This document shows, piece after piece, positions 1-5,965 of a stretch of DNA of 13,357 nucleotides. Location: positions 1-13,357 of the forward strand of contig JBDLJU010000071.1 of assembly GCA_039714215.1 (NCBI GenBank). The letters run 5' to 3'. This DNA comes from UBA11579 sp039714215 (lineage in GTDB: Bacteria; Chloroflexota; Anaerolineae; Anaerolineales; UBA11579). Within the stretch, counting starts at the first letter, position 1. Each line of letters starts with the position of its first letter. The notes beneath the pieces were generated by a model, which did not search any database, was not told the origin of the DNA, and saw only the letters and a program-made list of their open reading frames with translations. The position numbers were made by a program, and so were the translations under genes.

Positions 1-71
1 TTAACCAACCCTGTACTGATCAGTTTTTTTCCATACTCAACAACCAATTGACGTTCATCTTTAAGCAGCAT
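1..71 (-). CDS. Class II (fuculose-phosphate-type) aldolase, N-terminal fragment
   Basis: Only the first 23 codons are inside the window; the gene continues beyond the left edge. The reverse strand gives ATG then MLLKDERQLVVEYGKKL followed by ISTGLV. This resembles the first helix of L-fuculose-phosphate aldolase / MtnB-type class II aldolases, where a line such as 'ERe.vveygkkli.sGL' precedes the GTgGN motif. The start is supported by AGGA, which overlaps the stop codon of the upstream phosphorylase gene, with 7 nt to the ATG; the intergenic gap is 9 nt, so the two are probably translationally coupled. In this setting (isomerase and phosphorylase just upstream) the expected role is aldol cleavage of 5-methylthioribulose-1-phosphate or 5-deoxyribulose-1-phosphate to DHAP plus an aldehyde. 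MtnB (a dehydratase of the same fold) is the main alternative. The diagnostic GTGGN and zinc-histidine motifs lie outside the window, so the family call rests on a short N-terminus and context. Confidence 0.68.
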   Translation of the reverse strand, partial: MLLKDERQLVVEYGKKLISTGLV

Positions 72-80
72 ATTATTATC

Positions 81-872
81 CTAAGCAAACAAATTTATTT
101 TGGGATTTTCCGAATAGTGGATCGCCTGGTCGCAATTGCAAGTTTGTTTGAACGGGGCACGAAGCGCCTCGATGAACAATTGCATCAATTCGGGGAGGGT
201 CTTATCCAGGCCGGTTTTATCAACGGTTAATTCCGAATATTTCAGACCGGCGCCATAATTTATTGAGAACGCCACAGCAGAAAAATGCAAACCTGCCTCA
301 CGCGCCAGGGCGGTCTCAGTGCCGCCGGTCATCCCGACCACATGCCCGCCCAGACCAGCATACATGCGCACCTCAGCGGAGGTTTCAAAACGCGGCCCAT
401 TGGTGGAGACATAGGTGCCATTTGGCAGCAGTTCAAATTTTCTTTCCTTCGCCAGCTGATAGATCACATCTCGCAGCGTGCCGCAGTAAGGCTCGGTCAT
501 ATCTGTGTGACCCAAACCGTACTCACCGCCCTGGAAGAAAGTGCTTTCCCGGTGCATAGTTGTATCAATAAACTGGTCCAGCAGCACCATCCCCCCAGGA
601 GGGATCATGGTAATCAGAGAACCAACACAATAGGTTGCCATTACCTTTTCCACGTCCAATTTTTTCAAAGCGGCAATATTGGCTCGATAATTCACCTTGT
701 GCGGCGGGATACTGTGGTCTGCTCCGTGGCGTGTTAAAAAAACGATATCTTGATCTTTACCCTGGCCGAGATATACTTTTGCCTGACCATACTGGGTATC
801 AATAATTTCTTCTTTCGTTTCTACACCTTCAACCCCATAGACGGCAGTTCCGCCGATAATTCCGAAACGCAT
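81..872 (-). CDS. mtnP: MTAP-family purine nucleoside phosphorylase, probably 5'-methylthioinosine phosphorylase
   Basis: 263 residues, normal length for the MTAP/PNP-II family. Family motifs are in order: the phosphate loop IGGTAVYG (6–13, Thr9), RHGADH (48–53), NYRANI (61–66), STNGPRFET (156–164) and GMTGG with the ribose-binding Met181. The enzyme uses phosphate to split the N-glycosidic bond, giving a free purine and a 5-substituted ribose-1-phosphate. At the purine pocket, human MTAP has Asp220 and Asp222 (TDYDC), which accept the adenine 6-amino group. Here the aligned stretch is SINYGAG (203–209), so the residues are Asn205 and Gly207. Asn is what 6-oxopurine-specific PNPs use. Together with the MTA deaminase in the same operon this argues for methylthioinosine (or 5'-deoxyinosine) as substrate and hypoxanthine as product. 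The start is backed by AAAGGAG eight or so bases upstream of the ATG; mtnA ends 24 nt upstream. Specificity is inferred from my own motif alignment, not measured. Confidence 0.9.
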   Translation of the reverse strand: MRFGIIGGTAVYGVEGVETKEEIIDTQYGQAKVYLGQGKDQDIVFLTRHGADHSIPPHKVNYRANIAALKKLDVEKVMATYCVGSLITMIPPGGMVLLDQFIDTTMHRESTFFQGGEYGLGHTDMTEPYCGTLRDVIYQLAKERKFELLPNGTYVSTNGPRFETSAEVRMYAGLGGHVVGMTGGTETALAREAGLHFSAVAFSINYGAGLKYSELTVDKTGLDKTLPELMQLFIEALRAPFKQTCNCDQAIHYSENPKINLFA

Positions 873-896
873 CTTGAGCTCCTTTATTCTTTTAGA

Positions 897-1961
897 TTAG
901 CAGAAGGAGGGCAAATCTTCCTCATCTTTATTTGAGAAATGTTGAACCAGATCATAAGGAGAGTAAACACCGCTCTCAGCAACCACCCCGCTGACCAATT
1001 GCGGGGGGGTAATATCAAAAGCGGGATAATACCCCTTGACACCTTCTTTGGCCGTGCGCACGCCCATCGCATGCACGACTTCTTCTGGGTTGCGCTGTTC
1101 AATGGTGACAGAATCAATCGTCGGATTGGCCGCCGCGGGGGTACCGATCACATAGAACGGAACCTCATTGAAATGGGCCGCTAATGCGATCTGGAAGGTG
1201 CCAATTTTGTTCACCACATGCCCATCTAGAGTAATCACATCTGCCGCGCAGATAAAAGCATCTGGAATGCCCTGCGAAAGCACATGCCCTGGCATATTAT
1301 CGGTTATCACGGTCACCGGAACACCGATCTCGTGGGCCACACTGGCTGTCAATCGCGCCCCCTGCAAATAAGGGCGCGTTTCCGGGCAAATCAAGGAAAC
1401 TTTCTGTCCTTGCTCTTTTAATACCAATAAGACAAACCCGATCAATGTTTCTGCAAAGCACTGGGTGATGATCGTGGGATCGTCCGGTAAAAGTTTCGTC
1501 ACGTTTTCTGCAATCCGGCGAGAGGTCGCATAGCGGGCATTGACCATATTTAGTCCCAATTCCTGCATCGCCGGCCCGATTTTCTCGCCTGCATCCATTT
1601 TCTCTTCGGCAAATTTCAGCATTTCATCTACAAAAGCGACCATCCGCTCTGAGGTGGTCGGGCGGGCATGAGTGACATCGTAGGCAGCTTCTTCCAGTTT
1701 CTTTTTAGCTTCGTCAGGGGGCAGGTCTTGCGCCTGGAAAGCAGTCATCACAATTGCCTGTTGCGCTGCCAGCCACGGGCCACCGCTCTGGGTGACCATA
1801 TCCGCAATCGCCTGGGCGACTTCCCTGGCATCTTTACAAACTACATACTCGACTTTTCCAGGATACACGCGACGGTCTAAAATTTTCACCACGCCATCCT
1901 GGTACCAGGCCACATTTTCATATTGCAGCATGAACCCTAATCCTTGATCCATCCTATCCAT
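897..1961 (-). CDS. mtnA: MtnA-like 5-substituted-ribose-1-phosphate isomerase (eIF2B-alpha/MtnA superfamily)
   Basis: 354 residues, usual MtnA length. The family isomerises 5-methylthioribose-1-phosphate (also 5-deoxyribose-1-phosphate) to the ribulose-1-phosphate. Conserved pieces are visible: HARPTTSERM (99–108), catalytic Cys168 in TQCFAE, ETRPYLQGARLT (194–205), ITDNM (219–223), catalytic Asp241 in CAAD followed by NKIGT (251–255), and the C-terminal PAFDITPPQL and GVYSP. Oddly, the N-terminal phosphate-binding motif of typical MtnA (RGAPAIG) is absent. The corresponding stretch reads TQSGGPWLAAQQ (57–68), and the Cys region also lacks the usual HCNAG wording, so this is a divergent member. 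The first ATG (MDRMDQ) is preferred because AAAGGA lies 7 nt upstream. It follows the DinB-like gene by 28 nt and precedes the phosphorylase whose product it should use. Another superfamily activity (for example ribose-1,5-bisphosphate isomerase) cannot be excluded, but operon position favours the MtnA role. Confidence 0.87.
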   Translation of the reverse strand: MDRMDQGLGFMLQYENVAWYQDGVVKILDRRVYPGKVEYVVCKDAREVAQAIADMVTQSGGPWLAAQQAIVMTAFQAQDLPPDEAKKKLEEAAYDVTHARPTTSERMVAFVDEMLKFAEEKMDAGEKIGPAMQELGLNMVNARYATSRRIAENVTKLLPDDPTIITQCFAETLIGFVLLVLKEQGQKVSLICPETRPYLQGARLTASVAHEIGVPVTVITDNMPGHVLSQGIPDAFICAADVITLDGHVVNKIGTFQIALAAHFNEVPFYVIGTPAAANPTIDSVTIEQRNPEEVVHAMGVRTAKEGVKGYYPAFDITPPQLVSGVVAESGVYSPYDLVQHFSNKDEEDLPSFC

Positions 1962-1989
1962 TCTTAATTCCTTTCTTTTCTAAACTTGA

Positions 1990-2838
1990 TTATGCAATGA
2001 TCGAAACCGTCTGTAAAACTTTCTGACCAAGCGGCTGATTCCCCTGGATCACAGCCTTCGACAAAGAATCTTGATATTCAATCCCGCGGGTAAAAACTCG
2101 CCAGGCGGTATCTTCGTCCAGCTCAACTTTCGCCTGCCAGCCTGAGCTTTCCCCAATGGTCAGCGCCCACCGATCGGGTAATTTCTCCAATATCCAATTC
2201 CTTCCTGCCGGACCGGTAATATCGATCTGGATGATTGTTCCGGTCTCGGCCTGAGTTTGGTTAAACGTCTGCGGTACGGCCAGCATAAAAGTATCCAGAA
2301 CCGGGGTCAAAAAACGAGGCTGATTAAACCCATGTTTACCGACCGCATCGCGGATATGCTGTTGGTGATGCCAGCGTTCGGTATACTCCCTGGCAATATC
2401 TACCCATTTCGGCGCCGGGTCAGGCCCAACCCACTCGACCGGGTTGCTCATTTCAAAAGGGTCTACGGAGGCAATAAAATGGGTAAATTTCTCCCCGGTA
2501 AACTGCAGCAATTCCAACAACAGCTGAGTGCTAAAGCGGTATCCGGTCTGGAACCAACGGTCATTTTGCTGATTGATCAATTCAACCAGATGTTCCCAGG
2601 AATTGATCTCCGGGAAAGCCGAATATTCATCCCTCTGCCAGGAAAGATAACCAATATCGCCACCGAGGAGATGAAAAGCGACATCCTTCACAGTCCACGG
2701 GGCACATACCGTCGGTTTCAGCCAATCTTCTTCGGACAAATCAGTTAATAATGAAATCAGTCCTGCTAATAACTCTGGGAAAAGATCAACGACCAAAACA
2801 GGTTGAAGCGATTGTCTCTCATCCATCATCCGGCTCAC
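1990..2838 (-). CDS. DinB / maleylpyruvate isomerase-like metal-binding protein (MDMPI family)
   Basis: 282 residues. The N-terminal half (about 18–165) looks like the DinB-like four-helix domain of mycothiol-dependent maleylpyruvate isomerases: an APWTVKDVAFHLLGG segment with His56, and later a TERWHHQQHIRDAVG segment where Glu154 and His158 keep the ExxxH spacing. His56/Glu154/His158 match the metal triad of the family. The C-terminal part (about 200–255) resembles the SCP2-like second domain of these proteins. Members act as thiol-dependent transferases or isomerases, but most are uncharacterised. The apparent start is GTG at 2836–2838, overlapping the mtaD stop (GTGA, 4-nt overlap), with GGAG about 10 nt upstream; ATG codons 4 and 5 are alternatives. 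The overlap with mtaD and the 28-nt gap to mtnA put it in the middle of the nucleoside-salvage operon. Its job there is unknown; handling a thiol or aldehyde by-product would fit but is a guess. Confidence 0.8.
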   Translation of the reverse strand: MSRMMDERQSLQPVLVVDLFPELLAGLISLLTDLSEEDWLKPTVCAPWTVKDVAFHLLGGDIGYLSWQRDEYSAFPEINSWEHLVELINQQNDRWFQTGYRFSTQLLLELLQFTGEKFTHFIASVDPFEMSNPVEWVGPDPAPKWVDIAREYTERWHHQQHIRDAVGKHGFNQPRFLTPVLDTFMLAVPQTFNQTQAETGTIIQIDITGPAGRNWILEKLPDRWALTIGESSGWQAKVELDEDTAWRVFTRGIEYQDSLSKAVIQGNQPLGQKVLQTVSIIA

Positions 2839-4142
2839 TCAAAACGCGCTCCAATCTCCCGGACTTCAGCGATGAGCGCTTCTTCCTCAATCGTGACCAA
2901 TTCCCCCTGGTCTAAATGGATTTTTCCGTCAATTATCACGGTATCAATATCCTCACAACCCAAAGAATAAACAATATTTGCATAAATATCGTGGCAGGGG
3001 GTGAGGTGAAGTTTCTGGAAATCCAACAAGATAACATCGGCTTTTTTCCCGACTTCCAGGGAACCGATCAGATCATCCAAACCATAGGCCCTGGCCCCAT
3101 TGATCGTCACCATTTCGAGAGCCTCTAAGGTTGAAACCACTTTAGGGTCTTCATTGACGCCTTTTTGCAATAATGCCGCGGTACGCATCTCGCCAAATAA
3201 ATTCAGGTCATTATTGGATGCGGTCCCGTCCGTTCCCAGACACACATTGACCCCTGCTGCGATCATATCTGCGATCCGGGCGACTCCAGAACCTAATTTT
3301 AAATTGCTTTCAGGACAATGGACCACATGCGTTCCGGTATCCTTCAACATCGCAATTTCATCATCACGCATCTTTACACAATGCGCCAATACTGTGCGCT
3401 CATCAAGCAAATCGTAACCTGCCAACAATTCAATCGGCGTCTTGCCATACTGCTCGGTGACTTGTTTTATTTCCGAACTGTTCTCGGAGGCATGCGTGGT
3501 AAAAGGAACTTTATATTCCTGCTTGAACTCGCGCACCGCGTGCATCATCTCAGGGGTGGTTGTATAAGTGCTGTGTGCCTGGACAATTGGGAAAACATAC
3601 TCAAAATCTTTTAATCGCTTTAACTCATCATGCGCCTGAGAAATCATTAGATCAAAATCAATCCCGCCAATCCCTGTAATTGGCGGCCCTCCAATCAAAC
3701 GAAAGCCAACCTCTTCAGCAAGCTGGCTTACTTCTTGATAGTACCAGTACATATCATGAGCGCAGGTGACCCCGCCGCGGAGCATTTCTGCGAAAGCTAA
3801 TTTCGTCCCCGCCCGCACGCTGTCGGCGTCCAAAACCGTCAGCTCATACTTCCAAACCTTTTCTAACCATGGAATTAAGTCTAAATCTTCGACCAACCCG
3901 CGGAACAAGGTCATTGCTAAATGACTGTGCGCGTTGATCAATCCAGGCATGACCACTTTTCCCTCTGCCTGGATCACTGTTTTTGCCTCAATTCCGGCTG
4001 GCAGTTCGTCTTCAGGCAGCACCGCGGCAAGCTTATCCCCTGAAATCGCCACGGCCCCATTCTCAATCAGGGCGCGATCTTTATTCATCGTGATAACTTT
4101 TCCACCCTTAATCAAAATATCAATATTCTTTAATGATTCCAT
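2835..4142 (-). CDS. mtaD: MtaD-type 5'-methylthioadenosine / S-adenosylhomocysteine deaminase
   Basis: 435 residues, standard length for the COG0402 amidohydrolases typified by Thermotoga TM0936. Metal and catalytic residues are all visible: NAHSH (His72, His74), THASE (His217, Glu220), LAHC (His254) and GTDG (Asp305), plus AHSTYT (His190) for substrate contact. The enzyme hydrolytically deaminates the adenine ring of MTA, SAH or 5'-deoxyadenosine to the inosine form with release of ammonia; it is cytoplasmic and carries one divalent metal. The N- and C-terminal beta-sandwich flanks (about 8–65 and 365–410) are present, so the protein is complete. The start ATG has GGA(A) about 8 nt upstream, directly after a perfect 16-bp hairpin. 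The 3' end overlaps the next gene by 4 nt. The neighbouring phosphorylase with an Asn in its purine site is the logical next enzyme. MTA, SAH and 5'-deoxyadenosine cannot be told apart from sequence alone. Confidence 0.93.
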   Translation of the reverse strand: MESLKNIDILIKGGKVITMNKDRALIENGAVAISGDKLAAVLPEDELPAGIEAKTVIQAEGKVVMPGLINAHSHLAMTLFRGLVEDLDLIPWLEKVWKYELTVLDADSVRAGTKLAFAEMLRGGVTCAHDMYWYYQEVSQLAEEVGFRLIGGPPITGIGGIDFDLMISQAHDELKRLKDFEYVFPIVQAHSTYTTTPEMMHAVREFKQEYKVPFTTHASENSSEIKQVTEQYGKTPIELLAGYDLLDERTVLAHCVKMRDDEIAMLKDTGTHVVHCPESNLKLGSGVARIADMIAAGVNVCLGTDGTASNNDLNLFGEMRTAALLQKGVNEDPKVVSTLEALEMVTINGARAYGLDDLIGSLEVGKKADVILLDFQKLHLTPCHDIYANIVYSLGCEDIDTVIIDGKIHLDQGELVTIEEEALIAEVREIGARFE

Positions 4143-4154
4143 AAATAATTCCGA

Positions 4155-4191
4155 TAATTATCAGAGCGGGAGTATCCCGCTCTGATAATTA
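4155..4191 (-). other. Perfect 16-bp intercistronic hairpin between the ECF S-component gene and mtaD
   Basis: The arms 4155–4170 and 4176–4191 are perfectly complementary, with a 5-nt loop (AGTAT on the plus strand) and a G/C-rich end near the loop. In the minus-strand transcript the 3' arm is followed by TCGGAATTATTT and then the mtaD ATG, so the stem ends directly against the ribosome-binding site. There is no U-run, so it is not a textbook Rho-independent terminator. More likely it is an mRNA stabiliser or processing stem, or a modulator of mtaD translation. It divides the transport half of the operon from the enzyme half. Confidence 0.8.
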
Positions 4192-4214
4192 ATAACTTAA
4201 GTGTTGCAATGTTT

Positions 4215-5054
4215 TTAGTCGATATCGTCGTCTTCAACAAATTGCTCGCGACCAGAGAGCATGAAGCTTGCTACCAGAATTGCGACCAAGAACGGCAATA
4301 CTGCCAACCAGACAGACATTTCGCCAGAAGCGCCGGCGAATCCATAAATTTCCTGTCCGGCTGCGCCAACGGCGACCAGGAGACCGACGATCAAACCACC
4401 AATACCACCAATGATCATCACGATGGAACCCAAATTCACGGCAAAGCCCTTAGCAACATCTTCCACATCCATGATGTCGACCCAGAGTAAGCCCCAATTT
4501 TTCACCCGCGGGTAGAAAAGAGCAAGAAGGATCGGGCCTAAGACCACGGCTGCTGCGAAATTATTGATTGTGATGGTAATCGCCAGGAAAGCGAACGGAA
4601 CGATCCCCGCCAGGTCAAGGTACCAGGAAATGATGATCGCACAAACTGCGGCAGCGGTCAGGGCAACGATCTCGAAGGCAACAATCTTTTTCCAGTTGTT
4701 GGTGGTCTGGGACATATCATCTTTCGAAACCAGGCCAAAGGTAGCGCCCCACATCTTGTAAGGAACATACCCAAGGAAAAAGTTACCAAAGAAACCAAAG
4801 ATTGAGCCAATTCCCAGTGAGCCGCCGAACATATCGCCAATCAGGTTGCCAATCGCCGAACCCCAGGCGCCTGCTGGCCCAAACAATAAGCCAAAGACAG
4901 GGGGAAACACATTTGCCGGGCGCACTTCAGTAATGCCAGGGACGATTACAATCCCGCCTTTAAAAACGATCAGGAATGCAGCATAAATTGCTGCTGTAAG
5001 CGCTACTAGAATGATCATTCTAGTATTTTTCCACATGCTGATTACTTCTTTCAT
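4215..5054 (-). CDS. ECF transporter S component (substrate-binding membrane subunit), extended form
   Basis: 279 residues with about seven hydrophobic segments (roughly 13–31, 48–72, 80–97, 125–146, 153–181, 208–232, 246–266) and an acidic tail (VEDDDID). The N-terminal 185 residues look like an ECF S component: a Lys/Arg start, a basic-flanked first helix with LTAAIYAA (19–26), then EVRPANVFPPVFGLLFGP (43–60) and GSAIGNLIGD (65–74). S components bind the substrate and dock on the EcfT/EcfA energising module, whose genes lie immediately upstream. Typical S components have about 170–210 residues, so the last 80 or so, with two more membrane helices, are an addition. The ligand is not recognisable from sequence. 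Context suggests a methylthio- or deoxy-nucleoside or related purine compound. AGGAG six nt upstream supports the ATG at 5054; Met7 is a weaker alternative. Confidence 0.85.
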   Translation of the reverse strand: MKEVISMWKNTRMIILVALTAAIYAAFLIVFKGGIVIVPGITEVRPANVFPPVFGLLFGPAGAWGSAIGNLIGDMFGGSLGIGSIFGFFGNFFLGYVPYKMWGATFGLVSKDDMSQTTNNWKKIVAFEIVALTAAAVCAIIISWYLDLAGIVPFAFLAITITINNFAAAVVLGPILLALFYPRVKNWGLLWVDIMDVEDVAKGFAVNLGSIVMIIGGIGGLIVGLLVAVGAAGQEIYGFAGASGEMSVWLAVLPFLVAILVASFMLSGREQFVEDDDID

Positions 5055-5063
5055 CTTTATCTC

Positions 5064-5123
5064 CTATAGCTTAAAAAAATGATTTATAAAATATTCTCTT
5101 CCTTGTGAGTTTTTACCCTTCAA
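5064..5123 (-). other. Possible 19-codon leader ORF with TTG start upstream of the S-component gene
   Basis: On the minus strand AAGGAG (5133–5138) stands 7 nt before a TTG, opening an ORF of 19 codons ((M)KGKNSQGREYFINHFFKL). Its TAG stop shares bases with the AGGAG of the S-component gene. Such an arrangement can couple translation or act as a leader peptide, but the reading frame is short and could be chance. The ribosome-binding site is good; the start codon is non-standard. Confidence 0.3.
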
Positions 5124-5178
5124 TAAAATGCTCCTTTCATAAAATTTTGATGGGTAACCAATAAATTAGAAAACCGGC

Positions 5179-5961
5179 TTAAAACTTCGTCAGTCCAGCA
5201 ATATCGCCATACCCAAGCGAATTAAGATAAATCGCTGTAGCCATTACGAGTATACAAAAAGCAAACACCAACCAGTCCCTTCTCTCCATCTCCATAGCAA
5301 GATAAAAGGTTCGTTCCTCACGTGCACCAAACCCTTTAGACTCGAGTGCCATGCCAAACACATTTGTTCCGCGAATCGTTGAAATAAAAACCGGGATCAA
5401 CAACGGGATATATTTCTTGATCCGCTCGAGGATATTCCCACTCTCCAGGTCTAACCCCCGGCTGCGCTGTGCCTGAGAAATTGTATAGATACTTGAGGAA
5501 ATCGTGGGTACCATCCGTAAAGATGTCGAAATCGCAAACCCTACCCGGTACGGCAGCCCAAGCTTAATCATCCCCAAGACGAGCTCCTCATTACGCGTGG
5601 TACTCAACAAGTTCATCCCGCTGATGATCATCAGCAAGATCAACATCGTGCGTGCAAGGCTGTACAACAGTGATTCGAGGTCCACGAACCAAAACAAATG
5701 GGTCTCGCCGCTTGCGAAAACATTCCACATAATCACGCTAGAAATCGTCAGGATGGTTAATAAAATCCTGATTCTCCAGATATTCACCCAGGCGCGTGCC
5801 AGGAAATTTTGGGTCAAAATCAAGAGCCCGATGGGGAGGATATATAGGGGATCCTCAAATAACACCAACGCAACAAAAGAGAATAAAAAGAGTAAAATTT
5901 TCGTCCTGCCATCTAACCGATGAACAACCGTGTCAATATCTATGAAAAAATCAATATTCAT
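5179..5961 (-). CDS. ecfT: ECF transporter transmembrane energy-coupling protein EcfT
   Basis: 260 residues with several membrane segments (about 21–38, 40–55, 66–82, 98–118, 136–155 and 231–249). EcfT links the ATPases to the S component. Its two cytoplasmic coupling helices normally carry Ala-Arg-Gly motifs that contact the ATPase grooves. Here motif 1 is AQRSRGLD (164–171, Ser-Arg-Gly) and motif 2 is ALESKGFGA (205–213, Ser-Lys-Gly); both positions fit the family, the second in a conservative Lys form. The N-terminal LDGRTKILLF (16–25) is a typical EcfT opening. The gene starts 4 nt after the ecfA stop, with its AAGGA inside the end of ecfA, so the two are tightly coupled. It is followed by a 124-nt gap before the S-component gene. 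Confidence 0.92.
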   Translation of the reverse strand: MNIDFFIDIDTVVHRLDGRTKILLFLFSFVALVLFEDPLYILPIGLLILTQNFLARAWVNIWRIRILLTILTISSVIMWNVFASGETHLFWFVDLESLLYSLARTMLILLMIISGMNLLSTTRNEELVLGMIKLGLPYRVGFAISTSLRMVPTISSSIYTISQAQRSRGLDLESGNILERIKKYIPLLIPVFISTIRGTNVFGMALESKGFGAREERTFYLAMEMERRDWLVFAFCILVMATAIYLNSLGYGDIAGLTKF

Positions 5962-5965
5962 TTGA

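Noticed and set aside
263..737. Plus-strand open frames opposite the phosphorylase gene
   Set aside because: They lack ribosome-binding sites, have low-complexity Arg/His/Pro-rich translations and sit antisense to a well-conserved enzyme. The same applies to the plus-strand frames opposite mtnA, mtaD, ecfA and rpiR.
4155..4191. Hairpin taken as a Rho-independent terminator of the S-component gene
   Set aside because: No U-run follows on the minus strand and the mtaD ribosome-binding site begins immediately, so I list it as an intercistronic structure instead.
5055..5178. SAM, purine or other riboswitch before the S-component gene
   Set aside because: The stretch is A/T-rich, with no conserved stem set or motif of any riboswitch class I know.
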